Positions 10,415 to 19,114 of a stretch of DNA of 64,000 bases are shown piece by piece. The stretch spans positions 186,001 through 250,000 of the forward strand of contig JARYGU010000005.1 of assembly GCA_033795365.1 (NCBI GenBank). The letters run 5' to 3'. The DNA comes from JARYGU01 sp033795365 (GTDB lineage Bacteria > Pseudomonadota > Alphaproteobacteria > Rhizobiales > Rhizobiaceae). A program made the position numbers and the translations under genes. The notes below the pieces were generated by a model. The model saw only the letters and a list, made by a program, of their open reading frames with translations, was not told the DNA's origin and did no database searches. The number at the start of each line of letters is the position of its first letter. Positions within the stretch are counted from its first letter, which is position 1.

Positions 10415-11449
10415 TCACATCGAGGTGCCGGCTTCGAACTTGGAGCGGATTTCCTCGCGCTCTGCGTCCGGGGCGGCAACGAGGCCATACTCAGCCAGCG
10501 GAGAGTCCGGGCCGATCATGTCGTCGGAGGTGAAGAACTCGACATATTCCTTCAGGCCCGGGATCACGCCGAGATGCGCCTTCTTGACGTAGAAGTACAG
10601 CGGGCGGGAAACCGGATATTCGCCGGAAGAGATGGTTTCGGTGGAAGGCGTCACGCCGCTGACGGTCGCGACCTTCAGGCGGTCGGCGTTGTTTTCGTAG
10701 AAGGCGAGGCCAAACACGCCGAGGCCGGTCTTGTTGGCGTCGATGCGAGCCAGCGTTTCGGTGTAGTCGCCGTCGATATCGACAGCCGCGCCGTCCTTGC
10801 GCACTGCGACGCACTTGGCGGTGGCTTCCTTCTTGTCGGTAAACTGCGCCTTGATCACGTCGGCAGCACCGGCTTCCTTGCAGCCTTCAGCCATGATCTT
10901 CTCTTCGAAGACTTCGCGGGTTCCGTGCTTGGAGCCCGGGATGTAGGCAGCGATCGCTACGTTCGGCAGGGCCGAGTTGACTTCGGACCAGTTCTTGTAG
11001 GGGTTCGTGACGAGCTTGCCGTCTACGACGACTTCAGCGGCGAGGGCCAGGTAGAGATCCTTCGGCTCCAGAGCGACGTCCGGGTTGGACGAGTCCATCG
11101 CGAAGACGATGCCGTCATAGCCGATCTTGACTTCCTGGATGTCGGTGACGCCGGCTGCCTTGCAGGCTTCCAGCTCGGAAGCGTTGATGGCGCGCGAAGC
11201 GTTGGCAATGTCGATCGTACCTTCGCCGACGCCGGAGCAGAATGCCTTGAGGCCGCCGCCCGTGCCGCCGGACTCGACGACCGGAGCCTTGTAGTCCGGG
11301 AAGGTTTCGGCAAAGGTCTCGGCGACGATCTTCGCATAGGGAAGAACAGTGGACGAACCGGCGACCTGAACCTGGTCGCGCGCAACGGCTGCGCCGGCAA
11401 ACGCCACGGACGCAACCAGCGCTGCTACGGAAAGTTTGAAGGTGTTCAT
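10415..11449 (-). CDS. pstS: Phosphate ABC transporter substrate-binding protein PstS
   Basis: Periplasmic phosphate-binding protein, 344 residues. It has a signal peptide (hydrophobic core VAALVASVAFAGAAVA, cleavage near AVARDQ) and the phosphate-loop motifs VAGSSTVLP, ESGGTGGG and GSKHGTREV typical of PstS. I chose the ATG at 11449, which starts the signal sequence. The Pho box lies 106 bases upstream, so this is the first gene of the PhoB-controlled pst unit. Confidence 0.97.
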   Translation of the reverse strand: MNTFKLSVAALVASVAFAGAAVARDQVQVAGSSTVLPYAKIVAETFAETFPDYKAPVVESGGTGGGLKAFCSGVGEGTIDIANASRAINASELEACKAAGVTDIQEVKIGYDGIVFAMDSSNPDVALEPKDLYLALAAEVVVDGKLVTNPYKNWSEVNSALPNVAIAAYIPGSKHGTREVFEEKIMAEGCKEAGAADVIKAQFTDKKEATAKCVAVRKDGAAVDIDGDYTETLARIDANKTGLGVFGLAFYENNADRLKVATVSGVTPSTETISSGEYPVSRPLYFYVKKAHLGVIPGLKEYVEFFTSDDMIGPDSPLAEYGLVAAPDAEREEIRSKFEAGTSM

Positions 11450-11554
11450 TAGAATTCTCCCATGATGGGCTTGTGTGGGCGCGCTTGCCATCAGCGCTCT
11501 CTTCGCCGTTCTTGATCCGGCAGTCCTCTCTAGACCGCGATCACCCAAGCTTTT

Positions 11555-11583
11555 ATGTCAGTTTGACGAAACATTTATGACAG
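11555..11583 (-). promoter_or_regulatory. Pho box (three 7-base units) upstream of pstS
   Basis: On the minus strand the sequence reads CTGTCAT-AAAT-GTTTCGT-CAAA-CTGACAT, three direct 7-base units at 11-base spacing, matching the PhoB consensus CTGTCAT-N4-CTGTCAT. The outer units fit best and the middle one is weak. It lies between phoR and pstS and points toward pstS. Confidence 0.85.
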
Positions 11584-11644
11584 TCCATGCCATTGTTTCT
11601 TAAGGAAGATTTATATGCCCTATAAAGCAGCGTCGTTTTTCGTG

Positions 11645-12934
11645 TCAGAATTTGACGGTGAACACCGTACCTTTGCCGACTTCGGATTTTACGACGAGCC
11701 TCGCGCGGTGGCGCGTCAGGATGTGCTTGACGATCGCGAGCCCCAAACCGGTTCCTTTTTTTGAGCGGCTGGCTTCGACATTGACGCGGTAGAAACGCTC
11801 CGTGATGCGCGGCACATGCTCGGACGGTATGCCGACACCGTAGTCGGTCACGCTGACTTCGACCGGGTCGTCGCCATCGCCGCTGCCGGAAAGCCGGACG
11901 TCCACCCGCTTGCCCTCCTGCCCGTATTTGCAGGCGTTCTCGATCAGATTTTCGAACACTTCCACCAATTCGTCCCTGTCCCCGGCGACGACCACCGGTT
12001 CCGCGGGCAGGTCGAGCGCGATCTCCACGCCGAGCTCCTGGGCGAGCGGCTGCAGCCCGTCGCGGACGTGGCCGAGCAGAGGCACGAGGTCCACCTTCTC
12101 GTCGGGCACGATATGCGACTTCAGCTCCAGCCTGGACAGAGAGAGAAGGTCGTCCACGAGGCGGCTCATCCGCGTCGCCTGCTCGTGCATGATCGCCAGA
12201 AATCTCTCATGGGCGGCAAGGTCGGTCCTCGCCGGCCCCTGGAGCGTCTCAATGAAGCCGCGCAGGGACGCGAGCGGCGTGCGCAGCTCATGGCTGGCAT
12301 TGGCGACGAAATCCGACCGCATCCGCTCTATGCGCCGTGCCTGGGAAACGTCGCGGAAGGAGAGGAGCAGAAGCCGCTCCGCTCCCTCCGGCGTGGTCCT
12401 GACCGGCGCGACGCGCACGATATAGACGGTTTCCGACGGCAGGCGCTCGGAGTGCTCGATCTCGCGCGGCTGCCCGCTCGCCTTCACGTCCCGGACCATA
12501 TCCAGAATTCCCGGTGCGCGGACGCGGCCGGCAAGGTCCGCATCCGGAGGGATACGGCCGAAAAGCGCCTCGGCGGCACGGTTCTGCAGCCGGACGGTTT
12601 CATCGGAGGTCACGAGGAGTGCCGGCATGTCGAGGGCGTCCAGCACGGCCGCGATGGAAGACAGACCATGCTCCTCGGCGCGAGCGGGCTGCAGCGGAAC
12701 GGCGGGCGGGGCGGACGCCCCCTCATCCGCCCCGCGGTCGTAACGGGCAAGACCGGCCAGAACGAGAAGCAGGAAGGTGAAGAACGCCCAGCCGATATCG
12801 AAGCCGCCGGCCCACATGATGAAGCCGACGAATACGGCAGCGGAAACCAGCACGCGCTCGGCCCAAACCTGACCAATCAACCAACGCCAGCCCGTTTTCC
12901 GCTCTTCCAAAGCTTCCCTTACCCTTACCAACAT
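11645..12934 (-). CDS. phoR: Phosphate regulon sensor kinase PhoR
   Basis: Membrane histidine kinase of 429 residues. Two hydrophobic helices (about residues 27-63) are followed by a PAS-like domain (about 95-195), the dimerisation region with H215 in NASHELRTP, and an ATPase domain with N, G1 (DYGVGIP) and G2 (GTGLGLAIVKH) boxes. There is no large periplasmic sensor, as is normal for PhoR, which reads phosphate through PstSCAB and PhoU. It is on the pst strand but has its own leader; ppk2 is divergent from it. Confidence 0.94.
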   Translation of the reverse strand: MLVRVREALEERKTGWRWLIGQVWAERVLVSAAVFVGFIMWAGGFDIGWAFFTFLLLVLAGLARYDRGADEGASAPPAVPLQPARAEEHGLSSIAAVLDALDMPALLVTSDETVRLQNRAAEALFGRIPPDADLAGRVRAPGILDMVRDVKASGQPREIEHSERLPSETVYIVRVAPVRTTPEGAERLLLLSFRDVSQARRIERMRSDFVANASHELRTPLASLRGFIETLQGPARTDLAAHERFLAIMHEQATRMSRLVDDLLSLSRLELKSHIVPDEKVDLVPLLGHVRDGLQPLAQELGVEIALDLPAEPVVVAGDRDELVEVFENLIENACKYGQEGKRVDVRLSGSGDGDDPVEVSVTDYGVGIPSEHVPRITERFYRVNVEASRSKKGTGLGLAIVKHILTRHRARLVVKSEVGKGTVFTVKF

Positions 12935-13081
12935 CCCGAATCGCTCCGCGATACAAGCCGCAATCTCCGACCGCTATCGCGAATTCATGACATGTTTTTC
13001 ACGGTGCGCTTGAATTCGCAATGGAGTTATGGCTCGCTCGCGGATGAGCCGGGGGGCAAGCGTCTCGGAAAAGGGGGAAAT

Positions 13082-13963
13082 ATGGCAAGCAAGACGGACA
13101 GCCGCGCTATCGAACTGGAGATCGGGGGCAAGAAGCGGGTTTTCGACATAGACAATCCGAAACTGCCGGGATGGATCGAGGACGAAGCCTTTTCTTCCAA
13201 CGGCTTCCCTTATGAGGAGAAGCTTCCGCGCGACGACTATAAGGAGACGCTCGAGCGTCTCCAGGTCGAGCTGGTCAAGGTGCAATTCTGGCTGCAGGCG
13301 ACCGGCAAGCGCATCATAACGATTTTCGAAGGCAGGGATGCGGCCGGCAAGGGTGGAGCGATCCATGCGACCGTAAGCTACATGAATCCGCGCTCCGCCC
13401 GCACAGTCGCCCTTCCGAAGCCGACGGAAACGGAGCGGGGGCAATGGTACTACCAGCGATACGTCGCCACCTTTCCGACCGCCGGGGAATGGGTGCTGTT
13501 CGACCGCTCCTGGTACAATCGCGCCGGGGTCGAGCCGGTCATGGGCTTCTGCACGCAGGAACAATACGACCAATTCCTCAGGGAAACGCCCCGCTTCGAG
13601 GAGTTGATCGCCTCCGAAGGCATTCATTTCTTCAAGTTCTGGCTCGACATCGGCCGGGAAATGCAGCTCAAGCGCTTCCACGACCGGCGCCACGACCCTC
13701 TGAAGATCTGGAAGCTTTCCTCTATGGACATCGCGGCGCTGACGAAGTGGGACGACTATACCGAGAAGCGCGATCGCATGCTGAAAACGAGCCATACCGA
13801 CCATGCGCCCTGGACCATCGTGCGCGCCAACGACAAGCGGCGCGCGCGCATCAACCTTCTGCGCCACGTTCTGAAGAACCTGAACTACGACGGCAAGGAC
13901 AAGAAAGCGATCGGCGATGTCGACGAGCGCATCCTGGGAGCGGGACCGGAATTCCTGAAATAG
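13082..13963 (+). CDS. ppk2: Polyphosphate kinase 2 (PPK2 family)
   Basis: A 293-residue PPK2 enzyme that transfers phosphate between polyphosphate and nucleotides (in this class mostly using polyphosphate to make nucleoside triphosphates). Walker A is at residues 83-91 (EGRDAAGKG) and the Walker-B-like lid motif DRSWYNR at 141-147. I recall that the S. meliloti gene at this position beside phoR (SMc02148) has a solved PPK2 structure. The ATG at 13082 has GGGGGA upstream; reading frame open further upstream crosses phoR antisense and is not used. Divergent from phoR, which suggests a tie to phosphate status. Confidence 0.93.
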   Translation: MASKTDSRAIELEIGGKKRVFDIDNPKLPGWIEDEAFSSNGFPYEEKLPRDDYKETLERLQVELVKVQFWLQATGKRIITIFEGRDAAGKGGAIHATVSYMNPRSARTVALPKPTETERGQWYYQRYVATFPTAGEWVLFDRSWYNRAGVEPVMGFCTQEQYDQFLRETPRFEELIASEGIHFFKFWLDIGREMQLKRFHDRRHDPLKIWKLSSMDIAALTKWDDYTEKRDRMLKTSHTDHAPWTIVRANDKRRARINLLRHVLKNLNYDGKDKKAIGDVDERILGAGPEFLK

Positions 13964-13993
13964 ACCGATCTGCGCAAGCAGCCCCGCCCGGCA

Positions 13994-15136
13994 TCACTCG
14001 CCGGGCAGGATCCTGACGGCGAAAAGATCGACGCTTCCACCGCCGCCCGCAACGTCGCTGTTGACGAGCAGCCGCCCGGCGGCATTGGGCGAAAGCGACC
14101 GGTCGAACTCTACCTGGAACAGGAGGTCGGTTCGCTCGGACACCGTGAAACGATGCCGCCCGCAGCTGCCAAGCGTCGAAAAATCGCATTCGACGGAGAC
14201 ATGCACCGGCTGGCGGTTGGAGGATTGAACCGAAAGGGCGACGGTCGAGGTCCTGCCCGACATTTCCTGCAGGATATCCGGCGCCACCGAGATCAGCACC
14301 GCGCCCTCCCTTTCCGGCGCCCCGGAGACGATGCGGACCGCAGGCCCCTCCCCCGTCGTCACGGGCTCGAACCGGCCTTCGCTTCCCGCCGAAAGCCCGC
14401 CTGTATCGTCCGGAGTGAAAACCTCCCGCCAGTCGGAGGAAAAGCGGCTCTGGGTCTCCAGAGCCCTTTTGACCGGATCCTCGCCGGAAAAATCCTCGTC
14501 CGAGACCGTCGGCGGCGGGTTTGCGACGCTGGTATCGCGCTCGGCAGGAGAAAGGAGGAGGCCGCTGCTGGTAACCCACCATGCGGCAGTGCCGATTGCC
14601 GCCACCAGAGTGGCGAGGACGAGGAGAAAGGAGAACAGTCGGCCGCGGCGCCTGCGCGCCTTAGCGACGCGCTCGGGGCGGAAGTCGGAGGCCGGCTCGG
14701 CCGCCTGCGGAGAGGTTTCGCTGCGCCTCTGCCGGTCCGGCGGCTCCGCCGCAAAGCCATCCTCCCGATGCGGCCTGACGCCGCCGATGTCGTTTCCTGC
14801 AGGGGCCGCCTCCGGATGAACCACGCCGATCCGAGAATCGGGATCGGCGGAGATGGAGAGATCGCCGCCCGCATGAGAGCTTTGCGCGCCCGCATCCGTC
14901 TCCTGCGGACCGATCTCGGCCTGAAGTGTCGCGCGCTCCTCCGCTTCGATCTGGCGGATCGTCACTTCGAGCCTGTGCCGCTGGGCGGCAATGGCTTCCG
15001 GATCGTTGATCTCCTGCTTTCTCAGGCCGGCTTCGAGGGCGTTGCGGGCTGATTGATAGATGCGGGCGCGTGCTTCCGGGTCGCTTCGCTCCGAGCGCGC
15101 AAGCGCGTTCCTGATTGCGTTTTCCAGTCCGCTCAC
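13994..15136 (-). CDS. Single-pass membrane protein of unknown function
   Basis: I do not recognise this 380-residue protein. The N-terminal 75 residues are charged and helical (ENAIRNALARSERSD, then EAIAAQRHRLEVTIRQIEAE), probably a coiled coil. A proline- and acid-rich stretch follows, then one membrane helix at about residues 184-210 (LFSFLLVLATLVAAIGTAAW). The outer part has a beta-rich C-terminal domain (about 250-380) with two cysteines (VECDFSTLGSCG) that may form a disulfide. Topology suggests a cytosolic coiled coil and a periplasmic domain. It is convergent with ppk2. Confidence 0.7.
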   Translation of the reverse strand: MSGLENAIRNALARSERSDPEARARIYQSARNALEAGLRKQEINDPEAIAAQRHRLEVTIRQIEAEERATLQAEIGPQETDAGAQSSHAGGDLSISADPDSRIGVVHPEAAPAGNDIGGVRPHREDGFAAEPPDRQRRSETSPQAAEPASDFRPERVAKARRRRGRLFSFLLVLATLVAAIGTAAWWVTSSGLLLSPAERDTSVANPPPTVSDEDFSGEDPVKRALETQSRFSSDWREVFTPDDTGGLSAGSEGRFEPVTTGEGPAVRIVSGAPEREGAVLISVAPDILQEMSGRTSTVALSVQSSNRQPVHVSVECDFSTLGSCGRHRFTVSERTDLLFQVEFDRSLSPNAAGRLLVNSDVAGGGGSVDLFAVRILPGE

Positions 15137-15287
15137 ATCCCATCCTTCCGATACAGTACGGCGCGGGCCGCCACATTACGCATTCGGGAAAGCTTTGATT
15201 TCCGGCGTTTGTTAGGTTTTGCGTAACCTTTGCCGAAAGAATCCGCAAGGCCTTGGCGGGAAAGCGTGCTTTTCCAAACGGAATAAA

Positions 15288-15319
15288 CGGGAATTCATTC
15301 CCGCGGCGGAAGCTTCCGC
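15288..15319. repeat. Two adjacent short palindromes upstream of the nitronate monooxygenase gene
   Basis: CGGGAAT-TC-ATTCCCG (15288-15303) is followed directly by GCGGAAGCTTCCGC (15306-15319). They lie about 85 bases before the start codon in a 268-base divergent intergenic region and could be protein-binding sites. Function unknown. Confidence 0.4.
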
Positions 15320-15366
15320 GAGCGTCCGCCACCCTCTTTCCTTCCATGTGATTCGCTGGTAGGTTT

Positions 15367-15382
15367 TTGACGTTTCCGTAAA
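15367..15382 (+). promoter_or_regulatory. LiuR-like operator upstream of nitronate monooxygenase
   Basis: TTGACGTTTCCGTAAA is identical in 14 of 16 bases to the site upstream of fadD at 26011. The motif resembles the TTGACGT..ACGTAAA operator of LiuR-type MerR regulators of acyl-CoA and branched-chain amino acid catabolism in proteobacteria. It ends 22 bases before the start codon, a repressor-like position. The regulator is not in the window. Confidence 0.45.
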
Positions 15383-15404
15383 CGTAAATATCGAGACGCC
15401 AATC

Positions 15405-16376
15405 ATGTCCCTGCCCGCGATCCTCAAAGACAATCTGCGCATTCCGGCCGTCGGGGCACCGCTTTTCATCGTCTCGCACCCCGCACTCACCATGGCGCAA
15501 TGCAAGGCAGGCGTCATCGGCGGCTTTCCCGCACTGAACGCGCGGCCGGAAGCCCAGCTCGACGAATGGCTCGCGGAAATCACCGAAGGGTTGGCGGATC
15601 ACAATGAAAAGAACCCGGAGCGGCCGGCAGCGCCCTTTGCCGTCAACCAGATCGTCCACAGGTCCAATCGACGGCTCGAACACGATCTGGCGATGTGCGT
15701 GAAATACAAGGTGCCGATCGTGATCTCCTCCCTCGGGGCTGTTCCGGAAGTCAATGCCGCCATCCACTCCTATGGCGGCATCGTTCTGCACGACGTCATC
15801 AACAACCGCCATGCGAATTCGGCCATCCGCAAGGGTGCGGACGGGCTGATCGCGGTTGCGGCAGGGGCCGGCGGCCATGCCGGCACGCTGTCGCCTTTCG
15901 CGCTGATCCAGGAAATCCGCGAATGGTTCGACGGGCCGCTCCTGCTTTCCGGCGCGATCGCAACCGGCGGGGCCATTCTCGCCGCGCAGGCCATGGGGGC
16001 CGACATGGCCTATATCGGCTCTCCCTTCATCGCCACGATGGAAGCGCGAGCGAGCGACGCCTACAAGCAGGCGGTCGTCGACAGCGCAGCCGCCGACATC
16101 GTCTATTCCAACTACTTCACCGGCGTCCACGGCAACTACCTGAAGCCCTCGATCGCGGCTGCCGGCATGGACCCGGACAACCTGCCCGTCGCCGACCCGA
16201 CCAAGATGGACTTCGACAGGGCGGCAGGAGACCTCTCCGGCGCCAAGGCCTGGAAGGACATATGGGGCTGCGGCCAGGGCATCGGCGCGGTCAAGGCGGT
16301 GGAACCGACGGCCGATCTCGTCGGTCGCCTCGAGCGCGAGTACCGGGCCGCGCGCGAAAGGCTGGCGCTTTCCTGA
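15405..16376 (+). CDS. Nitronate monooxygenase / 2-nitropropane dioxygenase family
   Basis: A 323-residue FMN-dependent TIM-barrel enzyme of the nitronate monooxygenase family, which oxidises alkyl nitronates such as propionate-3-nitronate. Visible family features are AVNQIVHRSN near residue 82, GADGLIAVAAGAGGHAG near residue 145 with the catalytic-site histidine, LLSGAIATGGAI and MGADMAYIGSPF for FMN phosphate binding. It stands alone between a divergent membrane protein and tRNA-Thr. The LiuR-like site in its leader hints that the natural role may be tied to acyl or fatty acid metabolism; the substrate cannot be read from sequence. Confidence 0.88.
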   Translation: MSLPAILKDNLRIPAVGAPLFIVSHPALTMAQCKAGVIGGFPALNARPEAQLDEWLAEITEGLADHNEKNPERPAAPFAVNQIVHRSNRRLEHDLAMCVKYKVPIVISSLGAVPEVNAAIHSYGGIVLHDVINNRHANSAIRKGADGLIAVAAGAGGHAGTLSPFALIQEIREWFDGPLLLSGAIATGGAILAAQAMGADMAYIGSPFIATMEARASDAYKQAVVDSAAADIVYSNYFTGVHGNYLKPSIAAAGMDPDNLPVADPTKMDFDRAAGDLSGAKAWKDIWGCGQGIGAVKAVEPTADLVGRLEREYRAARERLALS

Positions 16377-16468
16377 GCGGACGCCGGCATTGCCGGTCGC
16401 GTGCGGATCGCAGAACGCCGGCTTTCCACCCGCAAAAAAGGAAATTTGCCGAAGTTCGAACAGACGGC

Positions 16469-16497
16469 TTGAAATCTCGCCGCTTTGCGTTTATCAG
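16469..16497 (+). promoter_or_regulatory. Probable sigma-70 promoter of tRNA-Thr
   Basis: A -35-like TTGAAA (16469-16474) and a -10-like TATCAG (16492-16497) are 17 bases apart, ending 42 bases before the tRNA. The -35 region CTTGA fits rhizobial promoters; the -10 is weak. Confidence 0.4.
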
Positions 16498-16539
16498 CCC
16501 GTCTCATTCCGCGCCCGGCACCGCATCGGGCTCGCAGAT

Positions 16540-16615
16540 GCCGCTTTAGCTCAGTCGGTAGAGCACATCATTCGTAATGATGGGGTCACGTGTTCGAGTC
16601 ACGTAAGCGGCACCA
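16540..16615 (+). tRNA. tRNA-Thr (anticodon CGT)
   Basis: A full cloverleaf is visible: acceptor GCCGCTT paired with AAGCGGC, D arm GCTC...GAGC, anticodon stem CATCA/TGATG with loop TTCGTAA (anticodon CGT, reading ACG), and a T arm with GTTCGAGTC. An A discriminator and an encoded CCA end at 16615. A run of A follows. No integrated element is seen beside it. Confidence 0.95.
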
Positions 16616-16844
16616 AAAAATCTCAATAGCTAAAGGCCGAATTCCGGACATATCCTCCAATCAGGATTGAAACGGGGCAGCATCGGCAAGAGCCGGTTTG
16701 AAACGGGCACTTGCGGGGATTTTCGCTCCGCCTTTGGTTTGCCGCCGGCAATCTGAAATCTGCATCCGGCCTATCTTGCCTTTCGCGAAGGCCTGGGCAA
16801 ATTGTCATGTCGTGCGTTTTTCAGGACTGGCATGGAGAACCTTC

Positions 16845-17117
16845 ATGACTGAGCGAATTGATTGGGACAAAATCAGAGAAGCTCACGCGGCAAATGCCGA
16901 CACACCCGCGCACTGGCCAAAGGGGGTCAAGCCAATATCTTCGGAGGGGCTGTCTCTTCTTGGGATAGACCAGGACAACTTTCTGCACTGGGATGGCAAG
17001 CGGCTGAAGAAGGAGGTCCATCTCAGTTGGGTCGCCAAATCGGTCGGCTGGCTTGTTGCCGGATCAACGATATCGATGGCTGTCGTGGACCTGCTTCGCT
17101 TCTCCAACGGGCTTTGA
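16845..17117 (+). CDS. Small protein of unknown function with C-terminal hydrophobic segment
   Basis: A 90-residue protein that I do not recognise, starting MTERIDWDKIREAHAAN. It has a soluble polar N-terminal part with GVKPISSEGLSLLGID and a hydrophobic stretch near the C-terminus (VGWLVAGSTISMAVVDLL, about residues 66-83) that may be a membrane anchor. The ATG at 16845 gives the most protein-like N-terminus; the reading frame is open back to 16698. It lies between tRNA-Thr and the DctB-like gene, with its own strand-consistent codon use. No function can be assigned. Confidence 0.55.
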   Translation: MTERIDWDKIREAHAANADTPAHWPKGVKPISSEGLSLLGIDQDNFLHWDGKRLKKEVHLSWVAKSVGWLVAGSTISMAVVDLLRFSNGL

Positions 17118-17290
17118 CACAGAACTTGCGATCCTGCCGCGGGACGAACTTCATCGGTTGCTGCGAAACCGGAGCAGACGTCCTCGCGTCAGGTTTTCCC
17201 GCCCGCTTGTCTCGGCTGCGAATGCTCCTTACCATCGACCTGCCCGGATCGCGCCGGGGAGGAGACGCGGGATGAGGAGCCCGGGCTAAC

Positions 17291-19114
17291 TTGAGGTACC
17301 GCCTGATCGTCATGGCCCTTGTCCTGCCGCTCGGCGCAGTCGCGCTGGCCTGGCACGGCAATGCGATTGCGACGCGCAGCTACATGGACGGCGCGGCGCT
17401 GCAGGCCGGCACGGCTCTCAGGCTCGCCGTCGCGGCGCTCAGCGGACACCTCAGCCGCTATCAGGCGCTTCCCGCCCTTATTGCCGATCACGATGACATA
17501 GAGGAGCTCGTCACACGGCCCAGGGACCGGCGGCTGCGAGAGGCCGCGAACCTTTACCTCAAAGACATCAACGGCCTGCTCGGCTCGTCCGACATCTATG
17601 TCATGACGCCGGATGGCCAGACCATCGCCGCCAGCAACTACGACGGGCCAGCGAGCTTCGTCGGGCAGAACTTCAGCTATCGGCCCTATTTCCAGGACGC
17701 AGCCCAGGGCCGCCAATCGCGGTTCTATGCACTCGGGACGACCTCCATGAAACGGGGGTACTATTTCGCCTCGCCGGTGCGGGTCGGAGACGAGATCCGC
17801 GGCGTCATCGTCTTCAAGGTCGACATCGAAACGATCGAGGCCTCGTGGAAGGGCGGCGAATACCGCATCTTCGTCTCGGATCCGGAAGGGATCATCTTCA
17901 TGAGCGGCAACCCGGAATGGCGCTATGCGGCCGTTAAGCCGCTGACCGCCGACCGGCTCGCCCGGACGGAAGCTTCCCGGCGCTATGCGAATGCCGATCT
18001 TCGCGCGCTGCCGATCAAGCAAGCATCCTTCGGGGACCACCGGCTGATGACCGTCGAGGAAGCCGGAAGCCAGCGCGAATATCTCACGCTCTCGCAGTAC
18101 ATGCCCGACGCCGACTGGACCGTGAACGTGCTGACGGACACGGGACCGGTGCGCGCGCAGGCGCTGACCACGGTTCTCGCAGCGCTGCTGCTCATCTGCC
18201 TTGCAGGCCTCGCGCTCGCGATCCTCGTCCAGCGCCGCATGCGTCTCAACGAGAGGATCCAGATGCAGGCGGAAGCGCGCAACGAACTGGAGCGGCGCGT
18301 GGAGGAGCGGACCGCAGACCTCGCGCGCGTCAACCGGCAGATCGAACTCGAAATCGCCGAACGGCGGCAGACCGAGCAGCAGCTGCGCCAGACGCAGGCC
18401 GATCTCATCCAGGCGGGCAAGCTCGCCGGACTTGGCCAGATGTCGGCGGCCCTCTCGCACGAATTCAATCAGCCGCTGGCAGCCGCAAAGACCTATGCCG
18501 ACAGCAGCGCCGTGCTGATCGAACGCGGCAGGACCGCGGAGGCCGTCGACAATGTCAGGCGCATATCGAGCCTCATAGACCGCATGGCGGCGATCAGCCG
18601 GCACCTTCGGAATTTCGCACGCAAACCCAACGAAAAGCTCGGCCCGGTCCTGCTCGAGGATGCGATGAAGGACACTCTGGAGATCGTGTCGGCGCGCCTC
18701 AAGGCGGCCGACGCGACGCTTGCGATCGATCTCGGGAAAAAACGGCTTGCCGTGCATGCTGGCTCAATCCGCCTGCAGCAGGTGCTGGTCAACGTCATCT
18801 CCAACGCCGCCGATGCGGTGGAAGGCCTAGACGACCGCAGGATCGACATCGAGGCGTACAGCGAAGGTACAAAGGTGGTGGTGGCCGTGCGCGACAGGGG
18901 GCCAGGCGTCGCCCCGGCCATTGCAGAACGGATCTTCGACCCGTTCTTCACGACGAAGGGCGTGGGCAAGGGGCTCGGCCTCGGCCTCTCCATCTCCTAC
19001 AATATCGTCAAGGATTTCGGCGGCAGCCTGACGGTATCGAACCATCCGGACGGCGGCGCGGTCTTCCGCATCGAGCTCGCCGCCTCGGTCGAGGCCCGCG
19101 AGGCCGCCGAATGA
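17291..19114 (+). CDS. DctB-like C4-dicarboxylate sensor histidine kinase
   Basis: A 607-residue membrane kinase. A first membrane helix (about residues 4-24) is followed by a periplasmic double-Cache (PAS-like) sensor with NYDGPASFVGQNFSYRPYF and STTSMKRGYYFASPV-like features typical of DctB. A second helix (about 295-317), a coiled coil and the kinase core follow: H390 in LSHEFNQPLAAAK, then GPGVAP and GKGLGLGLSIS. The start is TTG at 17291 with GAGGAG upstream; an ATG at 17312 is the alternative. It overlaps its response regulator by four bases. It looks like a DctB paralogue because no dctA transporter is adjacent. Confidence 0.9.
   Translation: MRYRLIVMALVLPLGAVALAWHGNAIATRSYMDGAALQAGTALRLAVAALSGHLSRYQALPALIADHDDIEELVTRPRDRRLREAANLYLKDINGLLGSSDIYVMTPDGQTIAASNYDGPASFVGQNFSYRPYFQDAAQGRQSRFYALGTTSMKRGYYFASPVRVGDEIRGVIVFKVDIETIEASWKGGEYRIFVSDPEGIIFMSGNPEWRYAAVKPLTADRLARTEASRRYANADLRALPIKQASFGDHRLMTVEEAGSQREYLTLSQYMPDADWTVNVLTDTGPVRAQALTTVLAALLLICLAGLALAILVQRRMRLNERIQMQAEARNELERRVEERTADLARVNRQIELEIAERRQTEQQLRQTQADLIQAGKLAGLGQMSAALSHEFNQPLAAAKTYADSSAVLIERGRTAEAVDNVRRISSLIDRMAAISRHLRNFARKPNEKLGPVLLEDAMKDTLEIVSARLKAADATLAIDLGKKRLAVHAGSIRLQQVLVNVISNAADAVEGLDDRRIDIEAYSEGTKVVVAVRDRGPGVAPAIAERIFDPFFTTKGVGKGLGLGLSISYNIVKDFGGSLTVSNHPDGGAVFRIELAASVEAREAAE

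Noticed and set aside
11816..13963. A 715-codon open frame running antisense to phoR and into ppk2
   Set aside because: Only the part from 13082 has protein features (PPK2 motifs). The upstream part is a shadow of phoR in high-GC DNA.
16540..17290. An integrated element at tRNA-Thr, suggested by the unknown gene and the two-component pair after it
   Set aside because: No integrase, no direct repeat of the tRNA 3' end and no shift in base composition were seen.
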